From Coffea arabica (Eukaryota > Streptophyta > Magnoliopsida > Gentianales > Rubiaceae): a stretch of 64,000 nt of DNA. Of this stretch, positions 57,190 to 64,000 are shown piece by piece; position 1 is the first letter of the stretch; every line of letters starts with the position of its first letter. The translations under genes and the position numbers were made by a program. The DNA lies in assembly GCF_036785885.1 (NCBI RefSeq), contig NC_092323.1, positions 21,646,501 to 21,710,500 on the forward strand, written 5' to 3'. Below the pieces are notes generated by a model. It worked only from the letters and a program-made list of their open reading frames with translations. It had not been told where the DNA came from and made no database searches.

Positions 57190-58455
57190 AAATCTATTAT
57201 TACTCGAAAAACATTTTTATCAATCTTTAGAAACAAAAAATTAATTAGAAATTGAGATAAAATCAATTTCTAGATGATAGTTTATTGTTAAGTTTGAAAA
57301 ATCTTACTAGGAAAATATGATAATGAAGTGTAAATAGCCAAACACATTTCATGCCCTTCAACCCAAGTTCAGCAATCTAGTAATCAACGAAAGCGTCCAC
57401 TTATTTTCAAATCTAGTGTTTCAATTATTTATGCAACTTACTTTGCTTTATTTGACGGAACATTTTGTAACTACCCTAAATCAATTTTCGGACGAACTTT
57501 AACCATTTGATTAAGAAAGTTTTACAAAAATTACCACCATAAGAATACATTTTTTAAAAATATATGTATGGAAACATCAAATTTGGTCAACAAAAATAAT
57601 CAGCTTACATTAATTATTTTAGAAATTATACTATGCATTTCTCTTCATGTAATAGTGCCATTAATTTCTCCAACAGTTGCATGTCTATTTTTCTCCTAGT
57701 CAATTGAATCTATGATAGTAGATACATTGTTTTTACTACTAAAATAGATTCTTCTTAACTCATTCCAGTCAATTGGTTTTTCTTTCTTTTCATCAATCTT
57801 GACTTTCACTTTGATTGATTCATTGTCATCCCTATTGATTTTCTTTTCTCTTTCACCACATAATGCTTATTGTTGAAACTAACACTATCTTCTGTTTGAT
57901 ACTTTCTAAGGTATTCTTAACAACTGCTCAGTTATATGTTCTTGAACTTTAAATGCAACATTCCTTTTACCTGCAAAAATATTTTTAAATCTTATTATTT
58001 TCATTGATGTACTTATTTCTGTAATATTTTTATTTAGACAAATCTCAATATTATCATATATTAAATACAAATTACTATCAAATAAAAAATTTAGAAAAAT
58101 TAAATTAAAAAGAATAAATATGCACTATTCATGCCAAGTGTTATAGAAACTCATTATTTGACTGAAAGAAGTGGTCTCGATAGAATTCCTTTACAACTTG
58201 AAAATTCTTGCATTTCACAAAAATATAGTCTATTTTCTTCTACTGAACACGATGTTAGATCATTGGTTATACAATTGCAACTCAATTTGGGAAGGATATA
58301 TATATATATATATATATAGATATAGTACTTTATTTAATAATTTTTCATGGGAGCCAAAAGTATGTAGCCTATTAGCATCAATTCATTTGCTATCTTCACA
58401 TATTTAATCTATATATTTTGTAAAATATATAAAAGTAAAAAAGGGAATCATATGG
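57190..58455. other. Intergenic
   Basis: AT-rich, no gene seen. A TA microsatellite of about 23 bases lies at 58,296-58,318. Confidence 0.5.
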
Positions 58456-58830
58456 CACTATAAGAAAATCGAGCTTTTGTGATAACAAAAGGTCGTCACT
58501 GAAAACCAAAAAGTCATGATTATATGGATATAGCAATGACTTTTTTCGGTTGCAGGTTCTATGTCATAAATGGGTCCATATGACAATTTTTTGAAGGCCT
58601 GTCATAGAATCTTGTTATTCAATGACGAGGAGAAAGTCGTCACTAATGGATATTATTTTGTGATGATTTTTCTTGTCACTGTTTCACATATGTTTTTGTC
58701 ATAAATGTAGCAAAAGTCGTCACAAATTTGAAATCTACAGTGACAACCTGAGTTTGTCACTTTCAGTCTTATTATTCAGTGACAAGAATAGTCGTCACTT
58801 AGTGAACTTGCATGTTAGTTTGAAAGTTGT
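58456..58830. mobile_element. CACTA-like terminus with subterminal repeats
   Basis: CACTATAAGAAAATCG at 58,456 resembles a CACTA terminus. It is followed by GTCGTCAC-type repeats at about 58,491, 58,635, 58,719 and 58,790, the same motif as at the right end of the CACTA element at 12,060-12,394. A related repeat at 59,169 suggests it extends further, but I find no right terminus and no transposase. Likely a deletion derivative or fragment. Confidence 0.6.
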
Positions 58831-59474
58831 CACTGAGCTTTGTTTTGAAAAGTTGAAATTGACCATTGTGAATATAGCATTCCCATAGCATTTCCAACAA
58901 ATTATAGCAGAACATTCAATTCGACAAAAAGCAAAATTAAAGCAGAATGAAGCCCCAAATTCACATATATGGCCATAAACATCCGTAAATTCATCAAAAC
59001 AAAAGTCAACCAAAAATATTGGGTCCCAAAGCCTACATGATCAGTTCAAGTACTAATGGCCGATACATATCCATCTCAAAAGATAGAATACTAGATTTCT
59101 AAACTAAAACATAGACTGTAATACCAATGTCAAACTTCAACCATCTTTATCATCATAGACTATAGCACCAAAAGTCGTCATAAATTTGAAATCTACGCTA
59201 ACCATGGTAGTGTCTTAGAGTGTGAAAATGATATTTGTCCATGTACGTAATTCAAGAAGTTAGTATGTATATTTATGTGTGAGTGTATTAATGTCCATAT
59301 GTTAGCATTTCTAGGTGTAAAAATAATGTATGTCCATCCAAACAATTTAAGAAGTTAATGTGCGTATCGATAAGTGTGAAAATATGTGTTACTTTGTCTA
59401 TGTGCGTGAAAGTTATGTATGTCGATCAAAGTAGTTTAAGAAGTTAGTATATTTGTATGTGTTAAAGCCATTAT

Positions 59475-60802
59475 TGACAAGTGTCAAGCCTGTACAATAA
59501 TAAATACATGTTCAAATAAAATATAAAATTTTTGTATATCATGATAAGCAGGGTCGAATCCACATGGATTGAGAAAAATTAGTTTCTTCTAGAGTCCAGA
59601 GTAAAGGGGTTTTTATAAAAATGGGAATAATTAAACAACTTAAATAAAAAGGCCTAACTTATAATTTATTAAAAATGAAACAGTATTAAATAAACTCTAA
59701 CCAAGAAATAACTTTGGAGGTGATTCACTCAATTGATCATTGATGCAATGATAATTTCATTTACTCACTAATAAATAAGTTATAGTTGCCAAAATAATGA
59801 TGATAATCAACTTCTCCTTATTATATTGGTGATTAAGGTACGACCGTTAACCACTATCTTAATCAAGAAATAACTTTAGGTACGACTTAAAGTTCAAGTT
59901 TCCAATAACTTTACGAATTAAAGAAGCTATGTTCTAACCAAATAACATGCTATTAAATTAGCCCATAAATTCCCTGATACAAATCCAATCATGCCAACTA
60001 CCACTATTTTAAAATAATTAAATAATTACAGATTTAACTACTCTAATTGGCTTTAGGTTATTAGATGAATCTAAATTTCGGGTCCTGGATATTCAATTAA
60101 TATAACAGCCATAAAAAATAAAATTAGAGAATATAGAATATCAATAAATAAAAGAAATAAATATAATTAATTCGATCTCATAATTTTAGATGAACCAAAT
60201 CCCTAGGTATTTCTTGACTAGAATGACGAGTTTAGTTCATCTCCATTAAAGAAGTCGCGCTCAAAATTGTCAAACTAATTAACATGACTATTCTCCAAAT
60301 TATGAGATGAAGTCCAAAAGAAACGAAGAGAAAGATGTTCTTGTTGTTTCTTGCTAAAAAGAAACATACCTACTACCAGTGTCCCCCGGGAGAAAGAAAA
60401 GGTAAAGGAACGATAATGCCTCCAATTTTTCGTTCCTACTTCTACTAAGCGAAATCAAATTGGTTCCAGAAAACCAAATCTTATCCGAATAAACCAGCAT
60501 CCTAGTAGGAATAAAATACCATCCATCTGGTGAAAAATCCAACTCTTGTGACTTCAACTCACTGCTTGAGATCACGAGCCAACTCCCGAACTTCTTGAAT
60601 GTGCAGAGTTTAAGCTTTGACATGCCTACGCCGAACAGCATAAAAACCCAATGCAAATCATGTCTTTAATCCCTTTTTGCTCCAAATTCCTGCAACCAAC
60701 ACCAATTACCAAAAATAAATAGAATCTACCAATTAACACAATATTTAGTAAAATAAAAGAGGGAAACAATCATAAAAGTTATAACAAAAATGCAACCTAT
60801 CA
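59475..60802 (-). repeat. Solo LTR related to the Athila-type LTR
   Basis: Begins TGACAAGTGTCAAGCCTGTAC and ends CAACCTATCA, following the same layout as the plus-strand reading of the LTR at 53,835-55,329 (AGGTACGACC, TTTCGGGTCCTGGAT and the terminal TATCA) but strongly diverged. Flanks ATTAT and ATTGT are an imperfect 5-bp duplication. No internal sequence on either side. Confidence 0.7.
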
Positions 60803-62090
60803 ATTGTGTATGTGTTAACAAGTCTTTGTATGAAAATGTGTTTATGTGCGCGAAATAATCATTGTGTATGTATGAGGGAGGATACTCCATCATCTTCAAA
60901 ACCATAATTATATCAATAACCTAACTAATATTTATCAAATATTTTTGTGGTAATTAAACTTCTCAAGTAGTCTAGCATTTTTCTCAATAAAAGGATTTAT
61001 TGTTAGAGTGTTCTTGACTATTTCTCAAGGCATGTGCAAAATTTATGTATCTTGTAAAATCATTTTTTCTTTCTTGCATTAGTAATAACCATTTTATTTT
61101 ATATTTTTCATTTCATCTTATATGTCACTTCACGTTTTTCCATGAAGAGGATAAAGATACTATATTCAGTCAAGACTCAATTGAAAGTAATAATGCAGCC
61201 AGTGGGTTAACAAATGATATTGATAAATATGTTAAAATATATGAAATAGTATGTTGACTTATATTTGGGTTCATGGGTTTGAATTGATTAAACATGACCC
61301 AACCCAACATTAACCGAATATATAGTTGGACGGACTGGATATAATCTATGAAAACCTTTAGCATCTATTCAGCTTTATATGAAAGTAAGCTTCATGTTCA
61401 CACAATTATCAATATTCTATTATTTAGTATTTCAAGAATACTTTTGTAGTAAAAAAATTAACTACCATTGACGCAGTTATTTGCTTTTGTAAAAAAAAAA
61501 TTATGTTCATCAAACTGCAAATAAAAAATTATAATTGTTAAATTTTAACTTGGTTAATATTAATACCCAAACCTATATAACTTATTACAAACAATACTTT
61601 CTCTAAACTCCATTATTATGCCAACTAAATGTTTTCTTTGAACTATTGGTTTACGTGTCACTCTTTTAGTGTTTTAAAATGTATTATGCACTCTTATTAA
61701 TAAGTATGTCAATTGAGTGTATTCTAGAACACTTGATTTATATGTGAATGATGATTTGATAATGTGTAGTTAAAGATTTTTCAAATAGTAGATTTTTTAA
61801 GTTGTAATAACCAATACATCTAAGTATGCTCAGCACTGTATGTGCTACAAGGGAAAAAAAGGGAAGAAAGAAAAATTGAGTTGCCTAATAACACCAAAAG
61901 ATTTCTAATTATATATCAAGATCAATTTGATCAATTTTATAATTTAACTCATCTCCATCTAACTTTCACAGCAATTTTTTTAACAGCTGTTCAAATTTCG
62001 GTGACTAGCGCGGGATATGCATATAACAATTAAGCTCATTCTACAGTCAAGTTTTGCATTTATAAAATCTTAAATATCCCAAATGCGATT
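60803..62090. other. Intergenic
   Basis: AT-rich sequence without recognisable gene or transposon. Short ORFs near 61,045 and 61,842 show no domain. Confidence 0.5.
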
Positions 62091-63550
62091 TTTCACTAGT
62101 ATACGAGTCGTGATTGAGTATAGGGATTAATTGTCGAACCCACATGGAAGATTGTTAATTATCGATAATTTTCAAACTCCTTTATTATTTAGACTATAAC
62201 AAGTACAAGAAATTAAATTTATACTATAAACATGAGATAAAAGTAATAAAAATAACAATGGAAAGCTCTTAGAGGTATGAAATTCCTCACTACTCTTACA
62301 AATGAAATTATCAATTAATTGAATGGTGTTATCTTGGTTAGTTATGACGTAATTTCCTCATATATATGAAACCTATTCTCGTAGTGAATTAATTATACTT
62401 GTAACTAAGTCATACCTACTCTTGTGGTTATGAAATTAGTTACAAGTTCATTTCTTCAATGAAATTATTTGAAACAAGTTACTAAAACCACATAGGTGCA
62501 CCTCTACTCTCGTGAATGTACTCCCTAAATTTATCACTTATTTGAACTAGTGTTAAATCTTAATTTTCATTGCAAACTTAACATTTTAAGATTATCACAA
62601 TTAATGACCGGTTAATCATGATTAGAAAGCAAAAGTGATAAATAAATTGCTCAACATAATATCATCAAGTAACCAAACTAATATCACAAGTAAAATATAG
62701 AAAGTTTATCCATAATTTTAGACATAAACTTTAGCAAAACATAGAAACAAACACCAAACTTGTATTATAATTAAACATAAGAATAAACATAAGAAATAAA
62801 GAGGTAAGAGAGAAGTCACCATTGTCACTTGTGTTCCAAGCATCTCCATCTTTATCCTTTATCTCATTCAAGTTTAGCTAATACAAGAAATGATGGAAAC
62901 TATACTACTCTATACTAAACTAATGAACTAACCTAACGAACTAAGAAAACTAGTGAAGACTATATTTGGGTAGTGTCTCTAGCCTTCTAAAGTTATGAAA
63001 ATGTTCTCCAAGACTCTATTTATAGAAGGAATTTGTGCAAAAGACAAAATGTTAAACCATGTTATGATTCTCCTTGAACCTATAAACAAGCCAGATTTGA
63101 GTTATAAAGTTCTTTGGTAGCTTTCTTGAACTGTTTCCACCAAAATTCCTTATTGGAAATAAGTTAGAAAAGTTGTGTGAAAGTAGAGCAAGTTGATGTG
63201 CAAGTTCAAGAAATTGGGGAGAATATGCAGGCTCTGAATACGTGAGCTGATACCACGTATTTAGAGTTCACATTTTCATTTCTACAAATTTAGTATCAAT
63301 TCAACTGATATTTTCTTGATGTGGAGGCTGAACTGGCTATTTTGCAAAGCATGAAAGTTGTATCCTTTTGCATTAGCTTTCCAATGCCTCAAGAATCATC
63401 CAATTTAGAGGTCTGTAGACTAAAAACTGACCAAAAGACTCTTGACTAGTCAATCCCCTGTTTCAGCTTTTGACAACAAATATTACCGATTGTATTTCGA
63501 CTTTTTGACAAGAAAAACCCATAAACTGGATTTCAATGTATTTCGACTTT
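62090..63550. repeat. Possible decayed LTR or LTR-derived repeat
   Basis: Starts with the phrase CTAGTATACGAGTCGTG...GTCGAACCCACATGG, which resembles the beginnings of some plant retrotransposon LTRs. No partner, ends or coding region is visible, so this is a weak call. Confidence 0.3.
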
Positions 63551-63611
63551 TTGACTAGTCAATCCCCTGTGTCAGCAGCCATTTTGTCATGTGGTCGAAC
63601 ACTTGGGGCAG

Positions 63612-63910
63612 ACACGTGAATAGTGGATAGAGGGGCCACTTGTCATCCATCCGAAGGATAGATGGTCGAGATTTACTTCACCTAAATACCATGGACGGCT
63701 ATGATTGAAGGTGCATCAATCCGCAAACTGTTTATGACCTGGTACTATCCACAAACTATTTATGCTAATGCACCGCATAGTACCAGATCATAAATAGTTT
63801 GCGGATTGATGCACCTTCAATCATAGCCGTCCATGTATTAGATCGAGTAAATCTCGACCGTCCATCCTTTGAATGGATGACATGTAACTCCTCATATCCA
63901 CCGTCCACAT
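63612..63910. repeat. Long foldback (inverted) repeat
   Basis: Left arm about 63,612-63,748 and right arm about 63,777-63,910 are reverse complements with a spacer of about 28 bases. The inner 55-60 bases of each arm (CTATGATTGAAGGTGCATCA to GGTACTAT) differ at only about two positions; the outer parts are less similar. It could be a foldback MITE or a hairpin RNA source. Confidence 0.8.
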
Positions 63911-64000
63911 GTTCACCCCTGAGTGTCTTTGGATGGATGGTTGATATTTCCAAAAGAGGTTCACTGCCCTAATATCATCCTGTGCACTGTTATTTAGCCA

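Noticed and set aside
63765..63953. 62-aa ORF at the window end
   Set aside because: It lies on one arm of the foldback repeat and has no domain.

Overview
The window is plant nuclear DNA: AT-rich gene-poor sequence, single-exon NLR resistance genes, an LRR receptor-like-protein relic and dense CACTA, copia, gypsy and MITE insertions. The NLRs have the long R1-type N-terminal extension typical of late-blight R1 homologues, so I infer a eudicot, probably an asterid; the species cannot be named from sequence alone. No organellar, bacterial or viral genes and no tRNA/rRNA genes were recognised.

Positions 1-26,960 hold a tandem segmental duplication. Copy A (window start to about 15,690) carries an NLR at 1,094-4,881 (minus) broken by a one-base deletion. 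Copy B (about 16,410-26,960) carries the intact paralogue at 18,356-22,135 (minus, 1,259 aa). The copies differ by insertions and deletions: a decayed 6.4-kb CACTA transposon upstream of the NLR in copy A, and in copy B a GC-rich insertion, a rearranged MITE and a block containing a hAT MITE with perfect 8-bp target duplication. A third fragment of the unit lies at 42,790-43,190.

Positions 27,180-40,660 are a layered graveyard over an LRR receptor-like-protein gene (minus). It begins at 40,657 with a signal peptide and LRR cap, is cut by a 9.65-kb Tat-type gypsy element (30,546-40,199, TSD GGCGG, two 577-bp LTRs), resumes at 30,545, is cut by a Tourist MITE (29,155-29,580), and is abutted by the 3' end of a truncated copia element that itself holds a MITE. 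The gypsy element carries gag-pol in one frame interrupted by stop codons, plus an antisense gene with its own TATA box and a small intron.

Positions 43,441-57,184 are one retrotransposon insertion (TSD AAGCC) with an unusual internal arrangement. Two partial LTRs on the plus strand enclose a complete LTR and an Athila-type gag-pol plus extra ORF, all on the minus strand and in circularly permuted order. This is the most unusual structure in the window. The last 7 kb contain a CACTA-like terminus, a solo LTR related to the Athila LTR, a possible decayed LTR and a long foldback repeat at 63,612-63,910. The only gene that looks functional for the host is the copy-B NLR.
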